64,000 bases of DNA, taken from NCBI GenBank assembly GCA_040081465.1, contig JBEBGL010000012.1:1-64000 (forward strand), read 5' to 3'. The notes beneath the pieces were generated by a model. That model had not been told where the DNA came from and searched no databases. It was given only the letters and a program-made list of their open reading frames with translations. This document shows, one piece after another, positions 1 to 8,390 of this stretch. This stretch comes from UBA668 sp040081465. GTDB lineage: Bacteria; Actinomycetota; Acidimicrobiia; Acidimicrobiales; Ilumatobacteraceae. The number at the start of each line of letters is the position of its first letter. Position 1 is the stretch's first letter. The translations under genes were made by a program, and so were the position numbers.

Positions 1-12
1 GGCGGGCAGCGC

Positions 13-35
13 CCGAGCGGCTGGAAGCCGCTCGG
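13..35. repeat. Perfect 10-bp inverted repeat (hairpin) at the window edge
   Basis: CCGAGCGGCT (13-22) and AGCCGCTCGG (26-35) pair around a GGA loop. It lies 24 bases beyond the stop of the minus-strand acidic protein gene, so a transcript of that gene would end in this hairpin. No T-run follows, so it is at best an atypical terminator. Confidence 0.45.
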
Positions 36-58
36 AACGCTGGGCCGAGATGATTGGA

Positions 59-670
59 TCAATCATCGTCGTCACCGTGACCGCTGTCGTCGTCGCTGTC
101 GTCGTCGCCGTGGTCATCGTCGTCGTCGTCGGTCGTGACCGAGGTGTGGTCATCGTCATCGTCGTCGTCGATGGTGCCGGAACCGGGGGTGTAGCCGCCG
201 GTGCCGTCAGAGCCGACAAGCTTGGATTCGACCGACGTGGTGATCACGCCGAGCTGAAGATTCGCCTTGAACTCGACGATCATCGTGCCGTTCGTCAGCT
301 TCACTTCGATGTCTGCCGGTCCGTAGTTCTCAGCCTTGACGAGGGTCCAACCCGATGCCGGTTCCACGGAAACGACCGTGAGGACGTCGCCAGCAGTGTC
401 CAGCGTGACCAAACCAGCGTCACCGATTTGGTAAAGCGCCTGCGTCGGAGTCAGAAGGTTCGACTGAATCTTGGTAGCCGTGCCGGCGGTGTTGTCAGTT
501 GTAATCGTCACCGGGGTGGTGGGGTCCGATGAATCGGTTGATCCGACGGTGATCTGCTCGCTGGACTTTGTCTCGGTGCTCTGCAGCACCTGAGTGTTGA
601 CCATCGCAGCGGCAGAGCCAGCAACGAGCACTCCGGTGAGCGAGAGGACTGTAGTGATTCGACCCTTCAT
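59..670 (-). CDS. Secreted protein with aspartate-rich C-terminal tail, function unknown
   Basis: 203 aa. Starts at ATG 670, preceded by AAGGAA at suitable spacing. Residues 1-25 (MKGRITTVLSLTGVLVAGSA...) look like a signal peptide. The middle (about 30-160) is an unrecognised, probably beta-rich domain with VTLDTAGDVLTV and DIEVKLTNGTMIVEF strings. The last 35 residues or so are almost only Asp with His, Ser, Gly and Thr, in runs of five to seven Asp. Such a tail could bind calcium or other cations outside the cell (inference). It is transcribed divergently from a two-component system, which may be its regulator. I do not recognise the family. Confidence 0.75.
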   Translation of the reverse strand: MKGRITTVLSLTGVLVAGSAAAMVNTQVLQSTETKSSEQITVGSTDSSDPTTPVTITTDNTAGTATKIQSNLLTPTQALYQIGDAGLVTLDTAGDVLTVVSVEPASGWTLVKAENYGPADIEVKLTNGTMIVEFKANLQLGVITTSVESKLVGSDGTGGYTPGSGTIDDDDDDDHTSVTTDDDDDDHGDDDSDDDSGHGDDDD

Positions 671-690
671 TGTGTGGTTCCTTCCGTTGT

Positions 691-713
691 CGGCTACCGG
701 GGGGCGGTAGCCG
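691..713. repeat. 8-bp inverted repeat in leader of the acidic secreted protein gene
   Basis: CGGCTACC (691-698) and GGTAGCCG (706-713) with a seven-base loop. In the minus-strand transcript the hairpin lies directly upstream of the AAGGAA ribosome binding site. It could be a 5' stabilising hairpin or an operator for the divergent response regulator. Confidence 0.4.
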
Positions 714-842
714 CTGATGTGTTGCACACCGTACGAAGTTGTCGTCCAAGGCAGTGCCCGCCAATATCCAAAATTCAGCCAAATCGGTCCCGGCCGGTCA
801 CGCCACAGCGCAAGTAACTACTACGCCCGTAAGAATGGCAAT

Positions 843-1511
843 GTGAAGATCCTGTTGGTGGAAGACGATCGCTCAATCGCCGACTCGCTGATTGAAGGAC
901 TCACCGCTGAGGGTTACACGGTCGAGCACGCGCACTCCGGCGCGCTGGCGTTGGCCGCCACTGGCTACGACATGGTGCTACTTGACCTCGGTCTTCCCGA
1001 CATGGACGGACGCGATGTCTTTCGCCAACTACGCGCTCGTGGCGCCTTGCCAATCATCATGCTCACCGCCCGCGCCGAGGAGTTTGATCGCGTGCTCGGC
1101 CTCGAGTTGGGCGCCGACGACTACGTCACCAAGCCGTTCAGTTTTCGCGAGTTGGTGGCGCGCATCCGCGCCGTCAGTCGTCGAACGCTCGAGTCACAAG
1201 GAGATTCAAGCACTACCGAGATTCAGACGATCCTCTCACTGTCAATCGATCGGCGCACACGACGCGTTCACGTGAACAACGAGGAAGTGATTCTGACCGC
1301 GAAAGAGTTCGACCTTCTCGCCTACTTGGCACTTGACATCGGCGCGGTACGGACGCGCACGGAGATACTTGAGAACGTGTGGGACGCCCATTGGTATGGC
1401 CCCACCAAGACCGTCGATGCACACGTCGCATCCCTGCGTAAGAAGCTCGCACACCACGACTGGATCCAAGCCGTACGCGGCGTCGGCTTCCGGCTCGAGC
1501 CGACGGAGTAG
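843..1511 (+). CDS. OmpR/PhoB-family response regulator
   Basis: 222 aa from GTG 843 (MKILLVEDDRS). Receiver domain at 1-115 with acidic pair E7/D8/D9, phospho-acceptor Asp near residue 48 (VLLDLGLPDMDG), and the Lys of TKPFSF. The C-terminal winged-helix DNA-binding domain (about 125-220) contains LTAKEFDLLAYL and VDAHVASLRKKL, as in OmpR/PhoB/MtrA proteins. An upstream in-frame ATG at 717 is unlikely because the extra 42 residues do not belong to the fold. The histidine kinase gene begins six bases after the stop, so the two form an operon. The target genes are unknown; the divergent secreted acidic protein is the nearest candidate. Confidence 0.93.
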   Translation: MKILLVEDDRSIADSLIEGLTAEGYTVEHAHSGALALAATGYDMVLLDLGLPDMDGRDVFRQLRARGALPIIMLTARAEEFDRVLGLELGADDYVTKPFSFRELVARIRAVSRRTLESQGDSSTTEIQTILSLSIDRRTRRVHVNNEEVILTAKEFDLLAYLALDIGAVRTRTEILENVWDAHWYGPTKTVDAHVASLRKKLAHHDWIQAVRGVGFRLEPTE

Positions 1512-1516
1512 CGCGA

Positions 1517-2914
1517 GTGAAGTGGCGACTGATGATTGCTTTCGCAGGCTTGATTGCAATGGTTCTGATCGCGCAGGATGTTCCGCTCGCGGGCTACTTG
1601 CGAGGCGTTGAAAGTGAGCGGCTGCTAGCAGATCTGCAGAGCCACGCGTTCTTGCTGGCCGGTGCGGCCGAGGACGTGCTATCCGGCGAGGACTCGGGCA
1701 ACGCAGCAGACCTGCGTTCGACGGTTCAGGTCTATGCGGCCCGCGAAGGCGCCTATGTCGTCGTGGTCGATGTGAACGGGCTGCTAGTCGAGTCATCCGA
1801 TGCCGACGACGTGATTGGCCAACAATTCGCTAACCCCAACCGGCCCGAGTTCAAACTCGCTCTCGATGGCGAGCCGAACAGCGGCGACCGATCGTCGGTA
1901 GACGCTGGTGGCGACATCGTGTACGTCGCGGTACCCGTTCGTTCTGGGCCAGATGTTGTCGGGGCTGTTCGCATCACTTTTCCTGCAGACGTAATCGACC
2001 AACGTGCCGACGAGAAGGTGCGCGGGCTGTTCGTGGTTGGTGTGATCTCAATGATTGCGGCCGCCTTCGCGGCGATCCTCATCGCCAACACGATCTCGTC
2101 GCCCCTACGTCGACTGCAGCGCAGCACCGAGCACCTTGCGGCCGGCGACTTCACGCAACGCGCTGTGGACAATGAGGGCCCACGAGAGGTACGCAGCCTT
2201 GCGCGCTCGTTCAACACGATGACGCAACGGATAGCCACACTGGTCGGAACCCAACGCGCGTTCGTTGGTGACGCATCGCATCAGCTTCGGACGCCGCTGA
2301 CCGCACTTCGACTGCAACTAGAACGCGCGGCAGCAATGGTGAACACGGATCCCGACGGTGCACGCGAACGCCTAGAGGCGGCAAGCGAAGAGACCGAACG
2401 CCTACAGCGATTGGTTGAGGGCCTGTTGATGATCGCTCGCTCGGACGGCAGTCGCCCGAAACTAGAACGCGTCGACGTCAGCGCACTCGTCGGAGAGCGC
2501 GCAGAAGTGTGGGGACCATTCGCAGACGAGCGCAACATTCGGCTGGCCGTTGAGTGCACCGCCGGGCTATCGGCGATGGCCGTACCCGATGCGCTGGAAC
2601 AGATCATCGACAACTACATCGACAACGCGATGAACTTTGCAAGCGCCGGCGACACGATCACGCTGTCCGCGACACCGCACCCTCACTCGGTCAGCGTGCG
2701 CGTGGTGGACGAGGGGCCGGGCATGGCGCCAGAACATCTAGCCCGCGCGTTCGACCGCTTTTGGCGAGCACCCGATGCTGCGCACGGCGGATCAGGAATC
2801 GGATTGGCCGTCGCGCATCACCTCGCTGAACTCAGTGGCGGTTCAGTGGGGTTGCACAATCGTGCAGATCGCAGTGGCCTGATCGCCACCGTCGAATTGC
2901 CCTCTACAGCGTGA
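1517..2914 (+). CDS. Sensor histidine kinase (membrane-bound, HAMP-HisKA-HATPase)
   Basis: 465 aa, GTG start at 1517. TM1 about 5-24, a periplasmic sensor domain about 25-168 (CACHE-like in look, VVVVDVNGLLVESS), TM2 about 170-192, HAMP about 192-245. The dimerisation/phospho-acceptor box FVGDASHQLRTPLTAL places the reactive His at residue 255. ATPase boxes follow: N-box IIDNYIDNAMNFAS, G1 VVDEGPGMAPE, G2 GGSGIGLAVAHHL. Partner of the response regulator directly upstream. Its 3' end overlaps the convergent carboxypeptidase gene by 11 bases. The signal sensed cannot be told from sequence. Confidence 0.93.
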   Translation: MKWRLMIAFAGLIAMVLIAQDVPLAGYLRGVESERLLADLQSHAFLLAGAAEDVLSGEDSGNAADLRSTVQVYAAREGAYVVVVDVNGLLVESSDADDVIGQQFANPNRPEFKLALDGEPNSGDRSSVDAGGDIVYVAVPVRSGPDVVGAVRITFPADVIDQRADEKVRGLFVVGVISMIAAAFAAILIANTISSPLRRLQRSTEHLAAGDFTQRAVDNEGPREVRSLARSFNTMTQRIATLVGTQRAFVGDASHQLRTPLTALRLQLERAAAMVNTDPDGARERLEAASEETERLQRLVEGLLMIARSDGSRPKLERVDVSALVGERAEVWGPFADERNIRLAVECTAGLSAMAVPDALEQIIDNYIDNAMNFASAGDTITLSATPHPHSVSVRVVDEGPGMAPEHLARAFDRFWRAPDAAHGGSGIGLAVAHHLAELSGGSVGLHNRADRSGLIATVELPSTA

Positions 2915-4583
2915 CCGTCGTGGTGCAGCGTCCGGCGCGCTCGTGCGACACGTTGACAGTCACTTCCGTGCCCTTCTTACCGCTGACAATCCAAGTGGCC
3001 AAAACTCGCTCGGGTGTGCCATCGCTCTTGCCGCTGAAGTTCATACCCATGCGGCCACCGAGTTGACCGAGTTCCTGTCGTGCGCCGCCAGGAGTCATCA
3101 CCGTCGCCCCGCTCAGTTCAGCAACCAACGGCAGCACCAGTTGATCTTTGCGCGCCTTGCGCGAGATTTCGGTTGGCAGCCACCCAGTGTTCGCGATACC
3201 AACCTCGACGCGATGGGTATCGCCATCGAGATGAACGACACGCGTGCTCAGCACTTCTAACTTTGGTGAGCACATCGCCTGATAGACGGCGAACTCGGCG
3301 TGCGGACGCACTTCAGCCAGCAAGCTAGAACCCGGTGCATTGCCCCAGAAGAAGATGTCGTCCCAGCCACCGATCTCGACCGCGCCGAGTTGCGGATGAT
3401 CGAATGGTGTCCAATCGACGTACATCTCGGGATGATTCGCCATCGCCCAGCGGTACACGGCCAACTCTTCCTCAGCAGTTGGGCCGGTGTACCAAATGAA
3501 GGTGCTCGGCTTCTTGCCGGTCGCTTGGTGGATGACATCCCAGAACTCGGTTGTCCATCCGTAGACGCCGAGATGCTCGTACACCCAATCGTCGGCAGCG
3601 CCGCCCATCGTGTCGCTCTTATCCCAAGTGAAATCTTCGAACACAGAGTGCACTGGATAGCCAGTTAGCGCCGCGCCCTTCTCGCCGAGTTGCTTGTAGA
3701 CCCAGACATCGACGGGCGGCAACGTGCTGTCGCTCTGCGTGCTACTCGGTCGCAGCAGTACGCCGCCGGATGTGTGGTACGCGTTATAGCCACAGATGTT
3801 CGGACGCGCGACAATCGCGCGCACGAGCCCGTCGATCTCTGGCTCGCTCATCGGGTGCTCGCCGCTACCTGTAACCGTCGTACCCCATCCGGATGGGAAG
3901 TTGCGATTGAGATCGAGACTTTGCGGCGGCGGCGGTTGCGGCACCGTGAAACCGTCGTGATCGATGATGTCGCCCTCGTCCAACAATCGATAGCGAGTTG
4001 TTCCGGCGGCGACTCCGTTCGCTGGAACGCGCACAAGCAGGCGAGGCTCGTCCGTCGATGCAATCCAGTTCCCGTTGGGATCGGGGATGCGCATGCTGAG
4101 CACGCGGCCGTCACCGTTGATGTCGCGATGGTGCAGGCCTGGCGCGGTGTGTGCGTCGGCCCACGGCCACGGCCGCACGCTGCTGCGGCGAAACTGGGGC
4201 GGATCAGACAACGTCCACTCGACGCCATCGGGGTTTACGCGCGGCACAACGTAGAACGTGCGAGTACGCACGGCCTCGGTGATCGTTGGGTCGTTGCCGA
4301 ACCCCGTGACGAGATAGTGGATGAGATGGAGCGCCGCCACACCACCGGTGACTTCGATCGCGTGGATGTTGGCATCGACCCAGTGCGCCGGCTTCGAATC
4401 ATGGGTGCCCGTTGTCGCGTCGGTGATCGTCGCCACCCACAGATCGCGCCCCGCGTGCGAGTGGCCATACGACTCGACCGTCATCAGGTTCGGGTGCGCA
4501 GCCGCGGTTGCGTGCAACCACGCGGTCATTTCGTCGTAGCGCAGGAACCGATCGAACTCGTAGGGCTTACTGGTAGCAGTCAC
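2904..4583 (-). CDS. M14-family zinc carboxypeptidase
   Basis: 559 aa, GTG start at 4583. The M14 fold occupies about residues 5-385. Zinc ligands are visible: HAIE at 74-77 and the His in GYNAYHTSGG; the substrate-binding Asn-Arg pair is in LDLNRNFPSGW; the catalytic Glu is in YGWTTEFWDVI. An extra beta-type domain (about 390-559) follows, as in larger bacterial M14 proteins. No signal peptide is evident, so it is probably cytoplasmic, though non-classical export cannot be excluded. Predicted to remove C-terminal residues from peptides or to hydrolyse a gamma-D-Glu or N-acyl amide bond; specificity cannot be assigned. Confidence 0.9.
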   Translation of the reverse strand: MTATSKPYEFDRFLRYDEMTAWLHATAAAHPNLMTVESYGHSHAGRDLWVATITDATTGTHDSKPAHWVDANIHAIEVTGGVAALHLIHYLVTGFGNDPTITEAVRTRTFYVVPRVNPDGVEWTLSDPPQFRRSSVRPWPWADAHTAPGLHHRDINGDGRVLSMRIPDPNGNWIASTDEPRLLVRVPANGVAAGTTRYRLLDEGDIIDHDGFTVPQPPPPQSLDLNRNFPSGWGTTVTGSGEHPMSEPEIDGLVRAIVARPNICGYNAYHTSGGVLLRPSSTQSDSTLPPVDVWVYKQLGEKGAALTGYPVHSVFEDFTWDKSDTMGGAADDWVYEHLGVYGWTTEFWDVIHQATGKKPSTFIWYTGPTAEEELAVYRWAMANHPEMYVDWTPFDHPQLGAVEIGGWDDIFFWGNAPGSSLLAEVRPHAEFAVYQAMCSPKLEVLSTRVVHLDGDTHRVEVGIANTGWLPTEISRKARKDQLVLPLVAELSGATVMTPGGARQELGQLGGRMGMNFSGKSDGTPERVLATWIVSGKKGTEVTVNVSHERAGRCTTTVTL

Positions 4584-4617
4584 GGCCGCTGACGCTACCC
4601 GTAACTACTCGGGCGAG

Positions 4618-5418
4618 TTAGCAGTCCGCAAACGCCTGGAATGGTTGCTGACCGGCCGACATGTAACTGACTCGCGTCAACGCCGGATCGGGCAGGTTCT
4701 CCACGAAGCCGCCAACCCCGTCCGACACCAACCACTCCCAACCAGCCGGACCTTGCAGATCGAGCTCTATGTCGTGGTGTGTGCCACCGCCAGTCGTGTA
4801 ACAGGTGGCGAACACGATCATGCTCGGGAAGGAACTCCACCGCGCGCCAATCGTGAGGTTGGACGACGAAGCCATCATCGTTGGTGGCCCGGTGTACCAC
4901 CACCCGATAAAGCTGAGGTTTGCCGCGCTGGGACCGCCGAACTCGACGCAGAAGTCACCCGTCCAGCACGTCGTGCGGCCAACTGGGTAAGCCAGTGAGT
5001 AGTAGTAAGGGCCATCGAACGACGTATACACACCCAGGCTCGCGAAGTCGGAGAGATCCTCGTACAGCAGTAGGTCGTTGCGCGTGGGCGCGCCGAGTTG
5101 AGCCGTGATGGCATCGATGATCGCAGCGGGGAAGTCGTCAAAGCCGAACGGCCCAAGCCCGTCGGCGCGTAGCACCAACGGTTCCGGAGCGACCGTCGTG
5201 CTCGGCACTGTCGGCGCCCCTGCCGTCGTGGTTGCCGGCACCGTGGAAGTCGTTACCGATGTAGTCGACGAATCATCGGTCGCGACTGTCGTTGAGGTCG
5301 TCGTGGATGTCGTTGACCCGGCAGAGGTCGCGGCACCACTACTGCAACCAGCAAGACCGAGTGCCACAACCAACGCACAAATCGGCAGCAGGCCGCGATT
5401 TAACGATCTGTTGAGCAT
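4618..5418 (-). CDS. Putative lipoprotein with Thr/Ser linker
   Basis: 266 aa from ATG 5418, chosen because GAGAGG lies nine bases upstream. A lipobox (ALVVALGLAGC) gives a lipidated Cys around residue 25, followed by a low-complexity Ser/Thr/Val/Ala linker to about residue 75. The outer domain starts with DGLGPFGFDDFPAAIIDAI and LGAPTRND, and has several Cys that may form disulphides. The same architecture and a similar opening occur in the lipoprotein at 37803-38522, so the two look like members of one family. The start lies 33 bases after the ureohydrolase stop, so it may be co-transcribed with that operon. Function unknown. Confidence 0.8.
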   Translation of the reverse strand: MLNRSLNRGLLPICALVVALGLAGCSSGAATSAGSTTSTTTSTTVATDDSSTTSVTTSTVPATTTAGAPTVPSTTVAPEPLVLRADGLGPFGFDDFPAAIIDAITAQLGAPTRNDLLLYEDLSDFASLGVYTSFDGPYYYSLAYPVGRTTCWTGDFCVEFGGPSAANLSFIGWWYTGPPTMMASSSNLTIGARWSSFPSMIVFATCYTTGGGTHHDIELDLQGPAGWEWLVSDGVGGFVENLPDPALTRVSYMSAGQQPFQAFADC

Positions 5419-5450
5419 GCTTGACAGCCTCTCACAGCTCGACGACATGC

Positions 5451-6413
5451 CTATTCCCGGTATTTCACTCCCGGCAGAATGCAGAGCATTTCGTACAGCA
5501 GGTTCGCGGCCACCAATGACGTGTTGCCGGACGCGTCGTAGATCGGCGCAACTTCCACCAGGTCGCAGCCGACAATCGGCAAGCCACGACAGCCGCGGAT
5601 GATCTCGAGACCCTGAATCACGCTCAGTCCACCGACTTCCGGTGTCCCAGTACCCGGGGCCGCACTCGGGTCGAGTCCGTCAATGTCGAAGGTGAGGTAC
5701 ACAGGCCCACCCGCAACCTGCGCGCGCACCTCTTCCATCAACGGTGTTAGCGACTTATGCCAACACTCCTCCGCCTGGACGACGCGGAAACCCTGTTCGC
5801 GCGACCAATCGAAGTCATCTGCCGCATATCCAGTCCCGCGCACTCCGATTTGGACAACTCGCGAAGCATCGAGCAAACCCTCTTCCATCGCGCGTCGGAA
5901 CGGAGTGCCATGCGCAATGCGCTCACCGAACATCGTGTCGTTGATGTCGGTGTGCGCGTCGACATGCACCAAACCGATCGGACCGTGCTTGCGGGCCATC
6001 GCGCGCAAGATCGGCAGCACGATGGTGTGATCGCCACCCATGGACACGGTAATCAGACCGTCCGTTAGCAGCGCGTCGAAGTGCGCCTCGATTCGCGCGA
6101 CGGAATCAAGCACGTTGTACGGATTGATCGCGACGTCACCGCAGTCGTCGATACGAAGGCTGTCGAACGGCGCGGCACGGGTCGCCATGTTGTAGGGGCG
6201 CAGCAACACGGACTCGGCGCGGATACCGCGAGGCCCGAAACGCGCGCCCGGTCGATTCGAGGTACCGATGTCGAACGGCACGCCGACGACCGCGACGTCG
6301 AGGTCGGCCGGCACGTGCGTGCCGGGAAGCCGCATGAAGGTCGCGATGCCACCAAATCGTGGCATCGCGTTGCCGCCGAGTGGCTGCGGATTGCCGTTCG
6401 GAAGTTGAGTCAT
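5451..6413 (-). CDS. Ureohydrolase (agmatinase/guanidino-acid hydrolase family)
   Basis: 320 aa. Start ATG 6413, chosen because AGGAG lies six bases upstream and the ATG shares one base with the stop of the SIS gene (TGATG). Mn-binding motifs of the arginase/agmatinase family are complete: GGDHTI, VHVDAHTD, and TFDIDGLDPS followed by APGTGTPEVGG. It should hydrolyse a guanidino compound to urea plus an amine. Last gene of a coupled operon with an amino-sugar-kinase-like and a SIS protein, which argues that the substrate may be an unusual guanidinated metabolite rather than plain agmatine (inference). Confidence 0.88.
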   Translation of the reverse strand: MTQLPNGNPQPLGGNAMPRFGGIATFMRLPGTHVPADLDVAVVGVPFDIGTSNRPGARFGPRGIRAESVLLRPYNMATRAAPFDSLRIDDCGDVAINPYNVLDSVARIEAHFDALLTDGLITVSMGGDHTIVLPILRAMARKHGPIGLVHVDAHTDINDTMFGERIAHGTPFRRAMEEGLLDASRVVQIGVRGTGYAADDFDWSREQGFRVVQAEECWHKSLTPLMEEVRAQVAGGPVYLTFDIDGLDPSAAPGTGTPEVGGLSVIQGLEIIRGCRGLPIVGCDLVEVAPIYDASGNTSLVAANLLYEMLCILPGVKYRE

Positions 6414-7366
6414 CAACTGCTCCTCTCTGGATGCAGCCACAAGTCTGCAGCAATCAGTTCGGCTATCAATACCTCTGTCAGCAGCGACACGATCCCGTCG
6501 TCGTCGCTCGGGTAACGGATCTCGAGGGCTGCACCTGGAAGGTGGCCGCCGACCGCGACGAAGTTGCTACGTCGTTCACGCATCCAAGTCACCGCATCAG
6601 TATCGAACCGACTGCCTGCGAACAACAATGCTCGATAGTCGAGCGACTTTGTGAGGTAGACGTCGACGTGGTTCCAATCTCCGGTTTCACACCCGTCGGC
6701 CGCGTGACGCGGGCCTTCGCGAAACATCAGAGCGCCTTGCAATGAGTTAGCCATCCGTTCTGCCGGCGCCAACAGCCAGCACCCTTGTGGACCCATGAGT
6801 GCTTCGCGCGCGGCGGGCATCCATATGGCGCGCCTGTCGAGCAACGCCGTCGCCGCTTCAGCAGCCAACTCGAGCTTCTTTGGAAGATCGGGCACGGTCG
6901 CAGCGAGTTGATGTTCCAACTGCAGCAGCGCCGCCAACGTGTGCGTGTAGCTACGACACGCAACGCCGCCACGCTCTTCACCCGCATGCATCAGCATTGT
7001 GTGGTCAGCAGGCACCGAACTGCTGGCAGTGTTGGTGAGCGCAATGGTGCGACTGGTGCCGTGATGTGCGGAGAGAAGTTGCAACGTCTCCTTACTGGTG
7101 CCTGATGCGGTGACGCCGATGACGGTCAGCGATGAACCAGCTGGAAACGACGCCTCCACAGACGCCAGTTCCGCGACCGCCTGAACGCCAGCGCGTCGCA
7201 GACGACGAGCCATCGTTTCGGCGGCGAACCAAGACGAACCCATGCCAGTCAGGAGTAGGCGATCGCCGCGATCGACCGGCCACTTCTCGTCTGCGATCAC
7301 GCCTGCAAGCGCCCGCAACGCAGGCGGCTTCGCCTCAAGATCGGCGAGAAACAGGTCGGCTTTCAT
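6413..7366 (-). CDS. SIS-domain phosphosugar isomerase/aminotransferase-like protein
   Basis: 317 aa. Two SIS domains related to the isomerase half of GlmS: the first opens with LLLTGMGSSWFAAETMARRL and carries the phosphosugar loop VTASGTSKET; the second lies after about residue 180. There is no glutaminase domain, so it cannot use glutamine by itself. The start ATG overlaps the stop of the upstream kinase gene as ATGA, and its stop overlaps the next start as TGATG. A plausible role is isomerisation or deamination of the phosphosugar made by the kinase (inference from the order of genes). Confidence 0.85.
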   Translation of the reverse strand: MKADLFLADLEAKPPALRALAGVIADEKWPVDRGDRLLLTGMGSSWFAAETMARRLRRAGVQAVAELASVEASFPAGSSLTVIGVTASGTSKETLQLLSAHHGTSRTIALTNTASSSVPADHTMLMHAGEERGGVACRSYTHTLAALLQLEHQLAATVPDLPKKLELAAEAATALLDRRAIWMPAAREALMGPQGCWLLAPAERMANSLQGALMFREGPRHAADGCETGDWNHVDVYLTKSLDYRALLFAGSRFDTDAVTWMRERRSNFVAVGGHLPGAALEIRYPSDDDGIVSLLTEVLIAELIAADLWLHPERSS

Positions 7367-8355
7367 TTGCTCGAGCCTCGCAGAAGCGCGGGGAGTGCAG
7401 TGTCGGGTACATAAAGCCAGCGAGGTAAGTGGATGGCCGCATAGCAGTACTCGTGTAGTTCTTGCGCAACCCGAAAGGCGGTCAACAATTCACCTGCGCC
7501 AGGGCGAAGACTGCGATACGCATCGAGGGCAGCGGCGACTGCGACCGTTATGAAGCGTTCCACGTCGTCGGTCCGGTCGGGATGACGACGCTTCACGACA
7601 ATGCGCCCCACGTGGTCGATCGATTGCAACATCGACGCAACATCGACGAGCGGTGAGTTCGGGAGCAGACGGTCTTCGCCTTTCGCAAGCGGGTTGCCGT
7701 CGAAGTCGGTCACCAACAGCCGATCGCCAGCGCGCAGAAACTGACCAGCATGCAGATCGCCATGGATGCGATGAGCCGCGAGTAGCGCTCCGGTGTCCAG
7801 CGGAGAGAGCGCGGCTTTAACCTTTGGCACAAGCTCTCGCAGCCTGGCCGCTTCTTCGCCACGCAACACGCGCAACGCGTCGTCCAGTCGCTCGATCGCT
7901 GATGCGTGATAGGTGCGGGCCGCAACGGTGGTTGGCTGCAGATCGGCGAGTGCTGTGTGCAGTCGACCGGTGAGCTCGCCCATCCGACTGGCCCACGTAA
8001 GCAACTCATGGAGGTCCGCATCACCGCGGAGGTAAGCATCGACATCATCGACGAACCAGTCCCAGCCATCCAGTGCGCCCGGAACGAATTCGCTAACCGT
8101 CGCCAGCACAAGTTCGTCGCGTTCCTCGCAGCCGATGAACGCGGGCATCTCTGAGAACCCACGACTGGCCAAGTGGCGCAGCAATTGCACGCCAGGATGT
8201 GGCGCAAGCACCGGTGGCTGCAGCCACTTCACCACTACCTCTTCAGCAACAACCACGCTGCAATTGGTCTGGTCGACGGTGATTGGTCGCTCACCGGCAA
8301 GCTCGCGGCCGAGTAAGTGCGACGCGACCCGTGCAGACTCACCCAACGCAACCAT
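7363..8355 (-). CDS. APH-fold sugar kinase (maltokinase/glucosamine-kinase-like)
   Basis: 330 aa. Aminoglycoside-phosphotransferase fold: Lys of VVVKWL in the N-lobe, catalytic loop RIHGDLHAGQFLR (about residue 205-217) and metal-binding VTDFDGNPLAKGED. The HGDLHxGQ plus DFDGNP combination resembles mycobacterial maltokinase and the actinobacterial glucosamine kinases more than antibiotic kinases. With a SIS isomerase-like gene directly downstream (ATGA overlap), phosphorylation of glucosamine or a related sugar is the favoured reading; I did not confirm the published substrate motif. First gene of the operon; a 35-bp spacer separates it from the divergent glycosyltransferase gene, which must hold both promoters. 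Confidence 0.82.
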   Translation of the reverse strand: MVALGESARVASHLLGRELAGERPITVDQTNCSVVVAEEVVVKWLQPPVLAPHPGVQLLRHLASRGFSEMPAFIGCEERDELVLATVSEFVPGALDGWDWFVDDVDAYLRGDADLHELLTWASRMGELTGRLHTALADLQPTTVAARTYHASAIERLDDALRVLRGEEAARLRELVPKVKAALSPLDTGALLAAHRIHGDLHAGQFLRAGDRLLVTDFDGNPLAKGEDRLLPNSPLVDVASMLQSIDHVGRIVVKRRHPDRTDDVERFITVAVAAALDAYRSLRPGAGELLTAFRVAQELHEYCYAAIHLPRWLYVPDTALPALLRGSSK

Positions 8356-8390
8356 CGACGGCGACGTTAGCCAGCGCAGTCGGCTAGAAA

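Noticed and set aside
50..532. Val-rich open frame opposite the poly-Asp protein
   Set aside because: GTC/GTG runs are simply the complement of the Asp codon run; the minus strand has signal peptide and ribosome binding site.
3690..4592. A 300-codon open frame opposite the M14 carboxypeptidase
   Set aside because: Arg/His-rich translation typical of high-GC antisense frames; all M14 catalytic residues lie on the other strand.
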